In this document: positions 16,087 to 27,668 of the stretch, piece after piece | Position numbering within the stretch: position 1 is the first letter of the stretch | Layout: the number at the start of each line of letters is the position of its first letter | Assembly (NCBI RefSeq): GCF_023374055.1 | Contig: NZ_JAMBEP010000001.1 | Span: forward strand, 1,054,001 to 1,118,000 | From: Luteimonas galliterrae | GTDB taxonomy: Bacteria > Pseudomonadota > Gammaproteobacteria > Xanthomonadales > Xanthomonadaceae | Length of the DNA stretch: 64,000 bases | Direction: 5' to 3' | The notes under the pieces: generated by a model | Database searches by the model: none | Told to the model about the DNA's origin: nothing | The model's input: only the letters and a program-made list of their open reading frames with translations | Program-made: the position numbers and the translations under genes

Positions 16087-17622
16087 ATGACCCACCCCGT
16101 CCTCACCGCGCTCGGCCTGGCCGACAACGAATCCGGCACCTATCTCGGCAACAGCGAGTGGTCCAAGACCGCCGACGCCGGCGTGCTGGAACCGGTCAAC
16201 CCGACCGACGGCAGCGTGCTGGCGCGGGTGCAGGCCTCTTCGCAAGCCGACTACGACCTGATCGTCGAGCGCGCGCAAGCCGCCTTCAAAGTGTGGCGCA
16301 CCACGCCGGCGCCGCGCCGCGGCGAGGCGATCCGCCTTTGCGCTGAAGCCTTGCGCGCCCACAAGGATCAGCTCGGTTCGCTGGTCGCGCTGGAGATGGG
16401 CAAGAGCAAGCCCGAAGGCGACGGCGAAGTGCAGGAAATGATCGACATCGGCGAATTCTCCGTCGGCCTGTCGCGCCAGCTGTACGGCCTGACCATGCAC
16501 AGCGAGCGCCCCGGCCACCGCATGTACGAGCAATGGCATCCGCTGGGCCTGGTCGGCATCATCTCGGCCTTCAATTTCCCGGTCGCGGTCTGGGCCTGGA
16601 ACAGCTTCGTCGCCGCGGTATGCGGCAACATCAGCATCTGGAAGCCGTCGCCCAAGACGCCGTTGTCGGCGATCGCCTCGATGAAGATCTGCAACGCGGC
16701 GCTGAAGAAAGGCGGCTTCCCGGACCTGTTCTACATGTTCAACGACGCCGGCACCGAACTGGCGCAGAGCTTCGTCGACGACAGGCGCATCCCGCTGATC
16801 AGCTTCACCGGCTCGACCAAGGTCGGCCGCAACGTCGGCGAGCGCGTCGCCCAGCGCATGGGCCGCAGCCTGCTGGAGTTGGGCGGCAACAACGCGATCA
16901 TCGTCGACGAGACCGCGGACCTGAAGCTGGCGATTCCCGCGATCGTGTTCGGCGCGGTCGGCACCGCCGGCCAGCGCTGCACCACGACGCGCCGCCTGTT
17001 CGTGCAGGACAAGATCTACGACGACGTGCTGGCCAAGCTCAAGACCGCCTACGCGCAGGTCGAGAAGAAGATCGGCGATCCCACCGATCCGGCCAACCTG
17101 ATGGGCCCGCTCAACAGCCAGGATGCGGTGAAAGGCTTCCTGGCCGCGGTCGAGAAGGCGAAGGCTTCCGGCGGTACGGTCGAAAGCGGCGGCAAGGCGC
17201 TGGACGACCGCAAGGGCAATTTCGTGCTGCCCACGCTGATCACCGGACTCAAGAACGAAGCCGAAGTCGTGCAGACCGAAACCTTCGCGCCGATCCTGTA
17301 CGTGATGAAATTCTCGAAGCTGGACGAAGCGCTGGAAATGCAGAACGCCGTGCCGCAAGGCCTGTCCTCGTCGATCTTCACCACCAACTTGAAAGCGGCC
17401 GAGGCCTTCCTGTCGGCGGCCGGTTCGGACTGCGGCATCGCCAACGTCAACATCGGCACCAGCGGCGCCGAAATCGGCGGCGCGTTCGGCGGCGAGAAGG
17501 AAACCGGCGGCGGCCGCGAATCCGGTTCGGATGCGTGGAGGGCGTACATGCGCCGCCAGACCAATACCATCAACTACTCCGACGCGTTGCCGTTGGCGCA
17601 GGGGATCAAGTTCGATCTTTGA
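16087..17622 (+). CDS. Aldehyde dehydrogenase, ALDH7 type (piperideine-6-carboxylate dehydrogenase-like)
   Basis: NAD-dependent aldehyde dehydrogenase of 511 residues, closest in pattern to antiquitin/AmaB enzymes. These oxidise alpha-aminoadipate semialdehyde (piperideine-6-carboxylate) in lysine catabolism. Landmarks are [11 protein letters not shown] and [11 protein letters not shown]-like cofactor segments, [10 protein letters not shown], the general-base glutamate in LLELGGNNA and the nucleophile cysteine in [12 protein letters not shown]. The C-terminal [29 protein letters not shown]-like region is diagnostic of ALDH7. The substrate is by family analogy. It begins 77 bases after the tRNA, with AGGAG before the ATG. 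Confidence 0.88.
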   Translation: MTHPVLTALGLADNESGTYLGNSEWSKTADAGVLEPVNPTDGSVLARVQASSQADYDLIVERAQAAFKVWRTTPAPRRGEAIRLCAEALRAHKDQLGSLVALEMGKSKPEGDGEVQEMIDIGEFSVGLSRQLYGLTMHSERPGHRMYEQWHPLGLVGIISAFNFPVAVWAWNSFVAAVCGNISIWKPSPKTPLSAIASMKICNAALKKGGFPDLFYMFNDAGTELAQSFVDDRRIPLISFTGSTKVGRNVGERVAQRMGRSLLELGGNNAIIVDETADLKLAIPAIVFGAVGTAGQRCTTTRRLFVQDKIYDDVLAKLKTAYAQVEKKIGDPTDPANLMGPLNSQDAVKGFLAAVEKAKASGGTVESGGKALDDRKGNFVLPTLITGLKNEAEVVQTETFAPILYVMKFSKLDEALEMQNAVPQGLSSSIFTTNLKAAEAFLSAAGSDCGIANVNIGTSGAEIGGAFGGEKETGGGRESGSDAWRAYMRRQTNTINYSDALPLAQGIKFDL

Positions 17623-17641
17623 CACCGATAAGGGGAATGAG

Positions 17642-17923
17642 ATGAACGCCAGTTTCCGCCAGACCAGCACGCTGGCCATCGTCAGCCTGATCTTCGGTTT
17701 TCTCGGCTGGACGCTGCTGCCGGCGATCGGCGGCATCGTGGCGATCATCACCGGGCACCTGGCCCGCGGCGAAATCCGCCGCGAGCCCGAGCGGCTGCAA
17801 GGCGACGGCATGGCCGTGGCCGGCCTGGTGCTGGGCTATGCGTCGCTGATCCTCGGCCTGCTGGCGGTCATGATCTTCGTCGTGTTCTTCGGCGGCCTGA
17901 TGTGGCTGGGGCTGCAGCACTGA
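17642..17923 (+). CDS. DUF4190 small membrane protein
   Basis: A 93-residue membrane protein with two hydrophobic hairpins: [31 protein letters not shown] and [29 protein letters not shown]. The polar linker [16 protein letters not shown] lies between them. The GHxAxxEIRR pattern before the linker is the DUF4190 signature. Function unknown. AAGGGGAATGAG precedes the ATG, 19 bases after the aldehyde dehydrogenase stop. pyrD begins two bases after its stop, so the three are likely cotranscribed. Confidence 0.85.
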   Translation: MNASFRQTSTLAIVSLIFGFLGWTLLPAIGGIVAIITGHLARGEIRREPERLQGDGMAVAGLVLGYASLILGLLAVMIFVVFFGGLMWLGLQH

Positions 17924-17925
17924 CG

Positions 17926-18981
17926 ATGTATTCCCTCGCCCGCCCTTTCCTGTTCGGCCTGGATCCGGAGCTCGCGCACGGCATCGGCCTGCGCGCGATC
18001 GAGGCGGCGTACCGCAGCGGCTTCAATCCGCTGCTGGCGCGGCGGCCGCAGCCCTTCCCCACCAAAGCTTTTGGGCTGACGTTTCCGAACCCCGTCGGCC
18101 TCGCCGCCGGCCTGGACAAGAACGGCGCGCATATCGATGCGCTGCTGGCGCTGGGTTTCGGCTTCGTCGAAGTCGGCACGGTGACGCCGCGTCCGCAACC
18201 GGGCAACCCGAAGCCGCGCATGTTCCGGCTGCCCGAGCATCAGGCCATCATCAACCGGCTCGGCTTCAACAACGACGGCGTCGATGCGCTGGTGCGCAAT
18301 GTCGAGAAATCCAAGCGCAAAGACGGCATCCTCGGCATCAACATCGGCAAGAACAAGGACACGCCGAACGATTCGGCCGAACGCGATTACCTGGTCTGCC
18401 TGGAACGCGTGTACCCGCTCGCCGATTACGTGACCGTCAACATCTCCTCGCCCAATACCGCCGGCCTGCGCGAGCTGCAGGAGGAACAATCGCTGCGGCG
18501 CCTGATCGGCACCTTGCGCGAGGCGCAGGAGGCGCTGGCCGCGCAGCACGGCAAGCGCGTGCCGCTGCTGGTGAAAGTGTCGCCGGACCTGTCCGACGAG
18601 GACATCGATGCCGCCAGCCGCGTGCTCGCCGACCTGCAGGTGGACGGCGTGATCGCCACCAACACCACCGTGTCGCGCTTCCCCGTGCAGGGACACCGGC
18701 ACGCGCAGGAGACCGGCGGTCTGTCCGGCGCGCCGCTGTTGGGCAAGTCGACTTCGGCGTTGCGCCGGATGCGGACGCGGCTGCCGGAATCGATTCCGCT
18801 GATCGGCGTCGGCGGCATCCTGTCGGCGCCGGACGCGGTGACCAAAACCGCCGCAGGCGCGAGCCTGGTGCAGATCTACACCGGCCTGATCTATCGCGGC
18901 CCGGCCTTGATCGGCGAATGCGTCGACGCGATCCGGCGTCGCAAGGAAGCGCCGAGCACGGGCGGCGTGCCGCGCCTATGA
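17926..18981 (+). CDS. pyrD: Dihydroorotate dehydrogenase (quinone)
   Basis: Class 2, membrane-associated, FMN-dependent dihydroorotate dehydrogenase that passes electrons to ubiquinone in pyrimidine synthesis. The 351 residues include the N-terminal helix that associates with the membrane ([19 protein letters not shown]), FMN-binding [23 protein letters not shown], and [12 protein letters not shown] carrying the catalytic serine typical of class 2. ATNTT and the phosphate-binding IGVGGI region are also present. The ATG at 17926 fits the family start; a longer frame begins at 17902. The 3' end overlaps murB by four bases. Confidence 0.96.
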   Translation: MYSLARPFLFGLDPELAHGIGLRAIEAAYRSGFNPLLARRPQPFPTKAFGLTFPNPVGLAAGLDKNGAHIDALLALGFGFVEVGTVTPRPQPGNPKPRMFRLPEHQAIINRLGFNNDGVDALVRNVEKSKRKDGILGINIGKNKDTPNDSAERDYLVCLERVYPLADYVTVNISSPNTAGLRELQEEQSLRRLIGTLREAQEALAAQHGKRVPLLVKVSPDLSDEDIDAASRVLADLQVDGVIATNTTVSRFPVQGHRHAQETGGLSGAPLLGKSTSALRRMRTRLPESIPLIGVGGILSAPDAVTKTAAGASLVQIYTGLIYRGPALIGECVDAIRRRKEAPSTGGVPRL

Positions 18982-20018
18982 GCGCCGGCTACCGGGTACT
19001 GAGCGACGCTTCGCTGCGCGCACGCAACACTTTCCGCGTCGACGCCCGCGCCGCGCGATTGATCGAGGTCGACGACGCCCGCGCCCTGCCCGATCTGGCC
19101 GCGACCGCGTTCGGCGACGGTCCGCCGATGGTGCTAGGCGGCGGCAGCAATCTGCTGTTCGCCGCAGATCCCGCGGGCACGGTGGTGGCGCTGGCGGCGA
19201 AGAATGTCGAGGTGGTCGCCGACGATGGCGGCGATGCCGTCCTCATCCGCGCCGACGCCGGCGTGGAATGGCACGGCTTGGTAATGTCGATGCTGCGGCA
19301 GGGTTATCGCGGCCTCGAAAACCTGGCCCTGATACCGGGGACGGTCGGCGCTGCGCCGATCCAGAACATCGGCGCTTACGGCGTCGAAGTCTGCGATCGC
19401 ATCCATGCGGTGGAAGTCTACGAGCACGGCGCCGGCATGGCGCGGCTGGGCCGGGATGATTGCCGTTTCGCTTATCGCGACAGCGTGTTCAAGCGCGAAC
19501 CGGACCGCTATATCGTCACCGCGGTCGAATTCTCGCTGTCGCGCAGCACGGCGCCGCACGTGGAATACGCCGGCATCCGCGACGAACTCGCTGCGATGGG
19601 CGTAGAGCATGCGCCCGATGCCGCGCAGGTGGCCGAAGCGGTGATCCGCCTGCGCCGGCGCAAGCTGCCGGACCCGGCCGCGATCGGCAACGCAGGCAGT
19701 TTCTTCAAGAATCCGATCGTGCCTCGAGCGCAGGCCGAAGCCTTGCAGGCCGAACACGCCACGCTGCCGGTGTTCCGCGGCGATGGCGAAGCCACGCGCA
19801 AGCTGTCGGCGGCTTGGCTGATCGACGCCTGCGGGTGGAAGGGCCATCGCGACGGCGACGCCGGCGTTTCCGACAAGCATGCGTTGGTGCTGGTCAATCA
19901 CGGCAATGCCAGCGGGATGCAGCTGTTGGATTTGGCGCGGCGGATTGCGGCGTCGGTACGCGAACGTTTCGGCGTCGCTCTCGAACCGGAACCCCGAGTG
20001 ATTGGCGCGAAGTGGTAA
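18978..20018 (+). CDS. murB: UDP-N-acetylenolpyruvoylglucosamine reductase
   Basis: FAD- and NADPH-dependent enzyme that reduces the enolpyruvyl group to give UDP-N-acetylmuramic acid in peptidoglycan synthesis. At 346 residues it is the long, type I (E. coli-like) form. FAD-binding motifs LGGGSNLLF and [20 protein letters not shown] are present. The catalytic serine lies in [10 protein letters not shown], and the C-terminal EPEPRVIG carries the acid residue. Its ATG overlaps the pyrD stop (ATGA), indicating translational coupling. Confidence 0.96.
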   Translation: MSAGYRVLSDASLRARNTFRVDARAARLIEVDDARALPDLAATAFGDGPPMVLGGGSNLLFAADPAGTVVALAAKNVEVVADDGGDAVLIRADAGVEWHGLVMSMLRQGYRGLENLALIPGTVGAAPIQNIGAYGVEVCDRIHAVEVYEHGAGMARLGRDDCRFAYRDSVFKREPDRYIVTAVEFSLSRSTAPHVEYAGIRDELAAMGVEHAPDAAQVAEAVIRLRRRKLPDPAAIGNAGSFFKNPIVPRAQAEALQAEHATLPVFRGDGEATRKLSAAWLIDACGWKGHRDGDAGVSDKHALVLVNHGNASGMQLLDLARRIAASVRERFGVALEPEPRVIGAKW

Positions 20019-20042
20019 GGCAACCCGCTCTTGCCTTTAATA

Positions 20043-20206
20043 AGCCGTCATTCCCGCGAAGGCGGGAATCCAGCGACTTTAAGGCCTCTCCAGATCGCGA
20101 CGAGGCGACCTGCCATTACGCGCGCCCTCGCCCAACCCTCTTCCGCAGGCGGGAGAGGGCTAAAGCAAAGTCGCTGGATTCCCGCCTTCGCGGGAATGAC
20201 GGCTAA
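20043..20206. repeat. Compound palindromic element, family B copy 1
   Basis: About 164 bases with inverted ends of roughly 38 bases each (AGCCGTCATTCCCGCGAAGG outward; its complement at the right). The ends enclose a conserved core with its own small palindrome (CCCTCTTCCGCAGGCGGGAGAGGG). Each arm also contains a hairpin (CCCGCGAAGGCGGG). Two further copies lie at 35714 and 51382. This copy fills most of the murB to DMT gene gap. Confidence 0.85.
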
Positions 20207-20228
20207 AAATGACAACCGCAAAACCGAA

Positions 20229-21143
20229 ATGACCGCCCGCCCCCTCACCACCCACACCCGCGCCGCGCTGCTGATGCTCGGCAGCACCGTTTTTTTCGCA
20301 TTGATGGCGGTGCTCATCCGTCTGGCGTCGAAAACGTTGCCGACCTACGAAATCGCCTTCTTCCGCAACCTGTTCGGCCTGCTCGCCCTGCTGCCGCTGT
20401 TGCGCCGCAGCTGGCCCGGCGTGCTCAAGACGCAGCAGTTGCCGCGCTATCTGTTGCGCAGCGCGATCGGCGTGGTGTCGATGCTGTGCGGCTTTTGGGC
20501 GATCGGCCACCTGCCGCTGGCGCAGGCGATATCGCTGTCCTATTCCACGCCGCTGTTCGTCACCATCGCAGCGGCCATCTTCCTGCACGAGCAGGTGCGG
20601 CTGCGGCGCTGGAGCGCGGTCATCGTCGGCTTCGTCGGCGTGCTGATCATCGTCCAGCCGGGCAGCGCCAGCTTCACCCTCGGCACGCTGGTGGCGCTGT
20701 CGGCGGCGGTGCTCAGCGGCATCGTCGCGATCCAGATCAAGCAGCTGTCGCGGGTCGACTCGGCCGACACCATCGTGCTGTACACCTACCTGTTCTGGGT
20801 GCCGATCTCGCTGGTACCGGCGCTGTACGTCTGGCAATGGCCGCAGGGCATCGCCTGGCTGTGGGCGATCGGCACCGGCGTGCTCGGCACCGGCGGCCAG
20901 TTGCTATGGACGCGCGCCTTGAAGCTGGGCGACGTGTCGGCGCTGACGCCGATCAGCTTCATGCAGCTGCCGATCGTCGCTACGGCGGGCTGGCTGCTGT
21001 TCGGCGAAGGCATTTCTCGCTGGACGGCCATCGGCGCCGCGGTCATCTTCACCGCCAACGCCTACATCGCGCACCGAGAGGCCCAGCTGGCGCGGCGCGC
21101 GGCCACTTCCGCGCCGGTGGAAGCGGCCAAGCCGGGGGAGTAA
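20229..21143 (+). CDS. EamA/DMT-family transporter
   Basis: A 304-residue membrane protein of the drug/metabolite transporter superfamily with two EamA repeats and about ten helices. Landmarks are ALLMLGSTVFFALMAVLIRL, YEIAFFRNLFGLLALLPLL and LPLAQAISLSYSTPLFVTIAA in the first repeat, and LGDVSALTPISFMQLPIVATAGWLLFGE in the second. Substrate is unknown; proteins of this pattern include RhaT- and RarD-like exporters. Start is the ATG at 20229, because earlier ATGs fall inside the repeat element. No clear ribosome-binding site is visible. Confidence 0.87.
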   Translation: MTARPLTTHTRAALLMLGSTVFFALMAVLIRLASKTLPTYEIAFFRNLFGLLALLPLLRRSWPGVLKTQQLPRYLLRSAIGVVSMLCGFWAIGHLPLAQAISLSYSTPLFVTIAAAIFLHEQVRLRRWSAVIVGFVGVLIIVQPGSASFTLGTLVALSAAVLSGIVAIQIKQLSRVDSADTIVLYTYLFWVPISLVPALYVWQWPQGIAWLWAIGTGVLGTGGQLLWTRALKLGDVSALTPISFMQLPIVATAGWLLFGEGISRWTAIGAAVIFTANAYIAHREAQLARRAATSAPVEAAKPGE

Positions 21144-21151
21144 GCCACGCT

Positions 21152-21279
21152 TTTCCTTCTCCCTTCGGGAGAAGGTGGCGCGCAGCGCCGGATGAGGGTA
21201 CGGCGCGAATGCGGTGCTGCAACCACACACCGTACCCTCATCCGCCCTTCGGGCACCTTCTCCCGAAGGGAGAAGGAAA
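21152..21279. repeat. Palindromic element, family D copy 1
   Basis: Inverted repeat with arms CCTTCTCCCTTCGGGAGAAGG at the left and its counterpart at the right, extended by GGATGAGGGTACGG and CCGTACCCTCATCC around a variable centre. Related, more diverged copies lie at 54523 and 56606. It follows the DMT gene. Confidence 0.8.
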
Positions 21280-21363
21280 GCGGTCTTCCTGCACTTTCCG
21301 AAACGAGCGCGGGATGTTAACCATAACCTCCGGCAAACCAGCCGCTTCTTCATCGGTGAATGC

Positions 21364-21924
21364 ATGCGCTCGTATCTGCTGATAGTTCTCCTCGCCGTCG
21401 CACCGTCCGTATTCGCACAAACGCCGCCGCCGACCGCCAAGCAGCCCGTGACCATCACAGTACCCGCCGCCGCGCCGAAAGACGTCGAGAGCATCGACGC
21501 CATCGTCGCCGCGCTCTACGACGTCATCTCCGGTCCGGCCGGCAAGGCGCGCGACTGGAACCGGATGCGTTCGCTGTTCATCCCCGGCGGGCGGCTGATG
21601 CCCACCGGCGTACGCCCGGACGGCGACGTCGGCATTCGCCTGCTGGAGGTCAACGACTTCATCGCGACCTCGGGCGCGCTGATGTTCGAGAAGGGCTTCA
21701 CCGAGATTGAACTGGCGCGCCGGGTGGAGAAGTTCGGCCATATCGCCCACGTCTTCAGCACCTACGAGGGCAAGATGGAGAAAGATGCCAGCGTGCATCT
21801 GCGCGGCATCAACAGCATCCAGCTGATGAACGACGGCAGCCGCTGGTGGGTCGTGTCGGTGTTCTGGGAAGCCGAGCGCCCCGGCATGCCGCTGCCGAAG
21901 GAGTACTTGCCAAATTCGCCATGA
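21364..21924 (+). CDS. Exported protein, SnoaL/NTF2-like
   Basis: A 186-residue protein with a signal peptide (MRSYLLIVLLAVAPSVFAQ). The mature part resembles small SnoaL/NTF2-like alpha+beta proteins: an opening helix pair (VESIDAIVAALYDVISGPAGKARDWNRMRSLF pattern) followed by strands HIAHVFSTYEGK and GSRWWVVSVFWEAE. Function is unknown; many such proteins are annotated only as hypothetical exported. The ATG follows a weak GGTGA. It converges on the PAP2 gene across a palindrome. Confidence 0.75.
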   Translation: MRSYLLIVLLAVAPSVFAQTPPPTAKQPVTITVPAAAPKDVESIDAIVAALYDVISGPAGKARDWNRMRSLFIPGGRLMPTGVRPDGDVGIRLLEVNDFIATSGALMFEKGFTEIELARRVEKFGHIAHVFSTYEGKMEKDASVHLRGINSIQLMNDGSRWWVVSVFWEAERPGMPLPKEYLPNSP

Positions 21925-21933
21925 ATGCAGGGC

Positions 21934-22006
21934 TTTCGTAGGTGCGAATTTATTTCGCACGTTTTTAACTGCCGAAAAGCGTGCGAATAAATTCGCACCT
22001 ACGAAA
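21934..22006. repeat. Palindromic element, family A copy 1
   Basis: Inverted repeat TTTCGTAGGTGCGAATTTAT to its complement, arms about 28 bases, around a short centre. It lies between two convergent genes and could act as a two-way transcription terminator. Copies 2 and 3 lie at 25427 and 27018. Confidence 0.85.
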
Positions 22007-22010
22007 AGCT

Positions 22011-22719
22011 TCAGCGCACTGGCGGAATCGAGCGACCGGGCCGTTTCCACGGCCGCAGGTGGCCGTTGAAGACGACGGCGTAGCAGCCGATCGCCCATGC
22101 CGTTGCGGCGAGCCAACCGGCCAGGATGTCGGACGGGTAATGCACGCCCAGATATATCCGCGACAAGCCCACCATCGCCACGAAAACCAGCATCGCAACG
22201 GCTACCGGCCAACGCCAGCGCGTGCGCCACGCCAGCAGGATCAGCACGCAGGCCAGCGTCGCCGAACCCATCGCATGTCCGCTGGGAAAGCTGTAGGTGT
22301 GCTCCGGCGAGATCGATTCCCATAACGTCGGCCGTTCGCGCGCGAAGAACTGCTTGGTCGCCAGATTCAGCAGCGCCGAACCGCCCAGCGCGACCGCGGC
22401 GAACAGGCCTTCGCGATAGTGGCCTGCGAACGCCAGCCCCAGCACCAGCAGCAGGTCGAACGGCACCACGCCGTACTGGTAGCCGATCGCGGAGAAGAAA
22501 AGGAACAACCGGTCGAAACCGGCACGCGCCATGTCGTGCGCGAACATCAGCACGGGTTCGTCGAAAACGAAGGCTTCGCTCTCGTGAACCTCGTCGGCGA
22601 TCTCGATGAAGCCCCACAACGGCAGCAACAGGCAGCCGAACAGGATCAGCAAGCGCCACCCATGCACGCGCAGGAAAACCGCACCGAAGCGCGCTTCCTG
22701 CTTCAGCGCTTCGCCGGTG

Positions 22720-22736
<17 letters not shown>
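22011..22736 (-). CDS. PAP2-family phosphatase
   Basis: A 241-residue membrane phosphatase of the PAP2/PgpB type, expected to act on lipid phosphates such as undecaprenyl pyrophosphate or phosphatidic acid at the outer face of the inner membrane. The three catalytic motifs are present: [19 protein letters not shown] and [16 protein letters not shown]. About five to six helices surround them. The likely start is a GTG at 22736, which overlaps the end of ispG by 17 bases, so the two are probably cotranscribed. The specific substrate cannot be read from the sequence. Confidence 0.9.
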
Positions 22737-23997
<1,261 letters not shown>

Positions 23998-24044
23998 GGC
24001 GCCATTTTACCCGCCGCAGGGCGCGCAGCGTTTATCCTGACCGA

Positions 24045-25391
24045 ATGAATGCCGCAGCGCCCACCGGCGAAATCCTGACCCCCAGCCAGCTCAATACGCT
24101 GGCCCGCGACCTGCTGGAAAGCGCCTTCCCGCTGATCTGGGTCGAAGGCGAGCTGGGCAACGTGTCGCGGCCGTCGTCCGGACACCTTTATTTCAACCTG
24201 AAGGACGCCCGCGCGCAGGTGCGTTGCGCGATGTTCAAGCCGAAAAGCCAATGGCTGCCGTTCCAGCCGCGCGAAGGCCTGCGCGTGCTGGCGCGCGGCC
24301 GGCTGACGCTCTACGAAGCGCGCGGCGATTACCAGCTGGTGCTCGACCACATGGAAGAAGCCGGCGAAGGCGCCCTGCGGCGCGCTTACGAAGAATTGAA
24401 GGCGCGGCTGGGCGCCGAAGGCCTGTTCGACGAAACCCGCAAGCGTCCCCTGCCCGTCTACGTGCGTCGGTTGGGCGTGATCACCTCGCCATCGGGCGCG
24501 GCGGTGCGCGATGTGCTGAGCGTGCTGGCGCGCCGCTTTCCGCTGGCCGATGTCGAGATCCTCCCGGTGCCGGTGCAAGGCAGCGGCGCCGCGGCGCAGA
24601 TCCTCGCCATGCTCAATCGCGCTGCCGGCTCGGATCGCTACGACGCGCTGTTGCTGACCCGCGGCGGCGGTTCGCTGGAAGATCTGTGGGCCTTCAACGA
24701 CGAAGCGCTGGCGCGCGCTATCGCCGCATCGCCGGTACCGGTCGTGTCCGCGGTCGGCCACGAGACCGATTTCACCCTCGCCGATTTCGCCGCCGACCTG
24801 CGCGCGCCGACGCCGTCGGCCGCGGCCGAATTGCTGGCGCCGGACCAGCGCGAACTCTGCGCGCGCCTGGCCGCGCTGCAGCGGCGCATCGGCAGTTTGG
24901 CCCGGCACCGCTTGCGCCAGGACGCGCAACGCGCGGATCGCGCCGCGCTGCGGCTCAACGCGTTGCGGCCGCAGGCGCGGCTGCAGCTGCTGCGCCGGCG
25001 CGAAGCCGATGCGCGGCGCCGGCTCGACGCCGTTTGGCGCACGCAACTCGAACATCGGCGCGCGCGCCTGCGCCGCATCGACGCGGTATTGCGCGCGGCC
25101 GATCCGAAACGCCGCCTAGCCGTGCTGCATGCGCGCCTGGCGGCGCTGTCGCTGCGGCCGCAGGCCGGCATCGCGCGGCGGCTGCAACAACACGCATTGC
25201 ACCTGCGCGCGCTGGCGCGTTCGCTCGAAGCCGTCAGCCCGCTGGCGACGGTGGCGCGCGGCTATGCCATCTTGCAGCATGACGATGGCCGTATCGTACG
25301 CAGCGTCGGCGACACGAAGGCCGGCGACGAGCTCGACGCACGCCTATCTGATGGTCGCCTACGGGTGCGGGTAGAAGGCACCGACCCCTAA
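24045..25391 (+). CDS. xseA: Exodeoxyribonuclease VII large subunit
   Basis: Catalytic subunit of the ATP-independent single-strand exonuclease ExoVII (448 residues). The N-terminal OB-fold contains [20 protein letters not shown]. The catalytic region shows [39 protein letters not shown]-like and [21 protein letters not shown] long Arg/Ala/Leu-rich coiled coil (about 285 to 400) and a C-terminal tail ending [14 protein letters not shown]...[11 protein letters not shown] follow. The small subunit xseB is not adjacent. Confidence 0.95.
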   Translation: MNAAAPTGEILTPSQLNTLARDLLESAFPLIWVEGELGNVSRPSSGHLYFNLKDARAQVRCAMFKPKSQWLPFQPREGLRVLARGRLTLYEARGDYQLVLDHMEEAGEGALRRAYEELKARLGAEGLFDETRKRPLPVYVRRLGVITSPSGAAVRDVLSVLARRFPLADVEILPVPVQGSGAAAQILAMLNRAAGSDRYDALLLTRGGGSLEDLWAFNDEALARAIAASPVPVVSAVGHETDFTLADFAADLRAPTPSAAAELLAPDQRELCARLAALQRRIGSLARHRLRQDAQRADRAALRLNALRPQARLQLLRRREADARRRLDAVWRTQLEHRRARLRRIDAVLRAADPKRRLAVLHARLAALSLRPQAGIARRLQQHALHLRALARSLEAVSPLATVARGYAILQHDDGRIVRSVGDTKAGDELDARLSDGRLRVRVEGTDP

Positions 25392-25426
25392 CCCTATGCA
25401 CCATCGCCTCTCGAGCTGCCTTGGAT

Positions 25427-25504
25427 TCTCGTAGGTGCGAATTCATTCGCACGCTTTTCTTGGTCGACGGCAGAAAGCGTGCGAATGAATTCGCACCTAC
25501 GAAA
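25427..25504. repeat. Palindromic element, family A copy 2
   Basis: Inverted repeat with arms CTCGTAGGTGCGAATTCATT and its complement, enclosing a short centre. It separates xseA from the following aldehyde dehydrogenase gene, on the same strand. Confidence 0.85.
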
Positions 25505-25576
25505 GGCAAAGCGGCATCCTCAGTCTGCATGTGAAGTTAACCCTGCTTGCCGGATGCTTGGCGAAAGGAGAATCAG

Positions 25577-27004
25577 ATGCTCAAGAAGTCCTACCCCTAC
25601 TACCTGGCCAACCACGCCGTCGCGGCCAACAAGGACCTCGAGGTTCTGGACAAATACTCCGGCAAGCGCGCCACCCGCGTCGCCTTCGCCGACGCCACCG
25701 CAGTGCGTAAGGCCATCGTGGCCGCGCACCGGGCGCGCCCGGCCATGGCGGCATTCCCTCCGGACAAGCGCCGCGACGTGCTGGAGCACTGCGTGAAGCG
25801 CTTCGCCGAACGCCAGGAGGAGCTGGCGCTGGCCTTGTGCATCGAGGCCGGCAAGCCGATCAAGGATTCCCGCGGCGAAGTGACGCGGCTGATCGACACC
25901 TTCCGCATCGCCGCCGGCGAGGCCACCCGCATCGGCGGCGAGGTCCTCGACCTGGAAATCGGCCCGCGCACGCGCGGCTACCGCGGCATGGTCAAGCGGG
26001 TGCCGGTCGGCGTTTGCGCCTTCATCACGCCTTTCAATTTTCCGTTGAACTTGGTCGCGCACAAAGTCGCGCCCGCGATCGTCGCCGGCTGTCCATTCGT
26101 GCTCAAGCCCGCGATCAAGACGCCGATCGGCGCGCTGATCATCGGCGAAGTGCTGGAAGAGACGGACCTGCCGAAAGGCGCGTTCTCGATCTTGCCCTGC
26201 TCGAATGAAGACGCCGGCCTGCTGGTCGAGGACGAGCGCATCGCCCTGCTGAGCTTCACCGGCGGGCTGGTCGGCTGGGAATTGAAAACCCGCGCGGGAC
26301 GCAAGAAAGTGACGCTGGAACTGGGCGGCAACGCGGCGTGCATCGTCGACGACGATCCCGGCATGGACCTGGACAAGGTCGTCGAGCGCCTGGTCTTCGG
26401 CGCCTATTACCAGTCCGGCCAAAGTTGCATCAGTGTGCAGCGCATCTATGCGCATGCCGCGGTCTACGACAGGCTCAAGAAAAAACTGACCGTCGCGGCC
26501 GGCAAACTGAAAATGGGCGACCCGCGCGACGAGAAGGTCTTCGTCGGACCGATGGTCGACGAGGACGCCGCCAAGCGCGTCGAAAAATGGATCGCAGCCG
26601 CAGTCAAAGGCGGCGCGATCCGGCTTGCGGGCGGCAAGCGCGCGGGCAATATGCTGCCCGCCGCCCTGCTCGAGAATGTGCCGCACGGCAGCGACCTGTA
26701 CCGCAAGGAAGCCTTCGGTCCGGTGGCCTGCATCGAAGCCTTCGGCCATTTCGACGATGCGCTGAAACGCGTCAACGACAGCGATTTCGGCCTGCAGGCA
26801 GGCGTCTTCACCGGCCGCCTGGCGCATGCGATGCGCGCCTGGGACGCGCTGGAAGTGGGCGGCGTGATCGTAGGCGACGTGCCGAGCTTCCGCGTCGACA
26901 ACATGCCGTACGGCGGCGTCAAGCAGTCGGGCCTGGGGCGCGAAGGCGTGCGCTATGCGATCGAGGACATGACCGAGCTGCGATTGCTGATCATCAAGCA
27001 ATAG
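25577..27004 (+). CDS. NAD(P)-dependent aldehyde dehydrogenase
   Basis: A 475-residue aldehyde dehydrogenase superfamily enzyme. Cofactor and catalytic motifs are present: VGVCAFITPFNFPLNLVAHK, LKPAIKTPIGAL, LSFTGG, the general-base Glu in VTLELGGNAA and the nucleophile Cys in YQSGQSCISVQR. The C-terminal PSFRVDNMPYGGVKQSGLGREG block closes the fold. The TPFNFPLNLVAHKVAPA pattern resembles the lactaldehyde or glyceraldehyde-3-phosphate oxidising subgroup, but the substrate cannot be fixed. AAAGGAG lies six bases before the ATG. Confidence 0.9.
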   Translation: MLKKSYPYYLANHAVAANKDLEVLDKYSGKRATRVAFADATAVRKAIVAAHRARPAMAAFPPDKRRDVLEHCVKRFAERQEELALALCIEAGKPIKDSRGEVTRLIDTFRIAAGEATRIGGEVLDLEIGPRTRGYRGMVKRVPVGVCAFITPFNFPLNLVAHKVAPAIVAGCPFVLKPAIKTPIGALIIGEVLEETDLPKGAFSILPCSNEDAGLLVEDERIALLSFTGGLVGWELKTRAGRKKVTLELGGNAACIVDDDPGMDLDKVVERLVFGAYYQSGQSCISVQRIYAHAAVYDRLKKKLTVAAGKLKMGDPRDEKVFVGPMVDEDAAKRVEKWIAAAVKGGAIRLAGGKRAGNMLPAALLENVPHGSDLYRKEAFGPVACIEAFGHFDDALKRVNDSDFGLQAGVFTGRLAHAMRAWDALEVGGVIVGDVPSFRVDNMPYGGVKQSGLGREGVRYAIEDMTELRLLIIKQ

Positions 27005-27017
27005 CGACGGTACTGCT

Positions 27018-27089
27018 CTCGTAGGCGCGAATGTATTCGCACGCTTTTCGATCGATCAAGAGCGTGCGAATAAATTCGCACCTACGAAA
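27018..27089. repeat. Palindromic element, family A copy 3
   Basis: Same family as the elements at 21934 and 25427, with the left arm CTCGTAGGCGCGAATGTATT slightly diverged. It lies between the convergent aldehyde dehydrogenase and DUF1579 genes. Confidence 0.85.
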
Positions 27090-27096
27090 GCAAGGG

Positions 27097-27591
27097 TCAG
27101 CGCTTGCGGGTGTAGCGCGTCTCGACGGCCTTGGCTTCTTCGCCGTCGGGCGAGATGTTGGTCATCACGATCACCAGCGTATCCGCATCGGGTTGCTCGA
27201 TTTCGGTGCGCCAGCCCCAATCCGGCCCGCCCTGGCCGTCGCCGTAGCTGCCGAGCACGTTGAAACCGCCCGCGGCCGGTCCGGTGCAATACATGAGCTG
27301 GGTGCCGGTGCCGAAACTCTCGCCCCAGGCCGCCTCCCAGGTTCCGCCATCCAGATGGTGGCCGTAGAGCGCGATGCCGGAGATCGGTTCGCCGTTCATC
27401 TCCGTTTCGTATTCGTGCAGCAGGAAACGGCCGCCGAGCACCGAGCGGATGCTGCCGGTTTGCTTGGATTCGCAGACCGGATCACCCGGCTCGAACCACA
27501 GCTTGAAAGTGCCTTCCCAGTCGCCGGCCATCGCCGCCAGGCGCCGGTGCGCACCCTCGGCTTTCGAGGCTTCGAATTCCTTTTTAGCCAT
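27097..27591 (-). CDS. DUF1579 family protein
   Basis: A 164-residue soluble protein. It matches the DUF1579 pattern: HRRLAAMAGDWEGTFKLWFEPG at the start, then GSIRSVLGGRFLLHEYETEMNGEP, SGIALYGHHLDGGTWEAAW and a closing RTEIEQPDADTLVIVMTNI strand. The fold is lipocalin-like; function unknown. No signal peptide is present. I use the ATG at 27591, preceded by AGGTGAG; the open frame to 27834 runs through the regulatory region of the divergent TonB receptor and does not look like protein. Confidence 0.85.
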   Translation of the reverse strand: MAKKEFEASKAEGAHRRLAAMAGDWEGTFKLWFEPGDPVCESKQTGSIRSVLGGRFLLHEYETEMNGEPISGIALYGHHLDGGTWEAAWGESFGTGTQLMYCTGPAAGGFNVLGSYGDGQGGPDWGWRTEIEQPDADTLVIVMTNISPDGEEAKAVETRYTRKR

Positions 27592-27668
27592 GGCTCGCTC
27601 ACCTGAATGAGGGGCGGGAAGTGTTGCACGTTTCACATTTCGACGTTCGCGACCGCGCCTGGCGCATA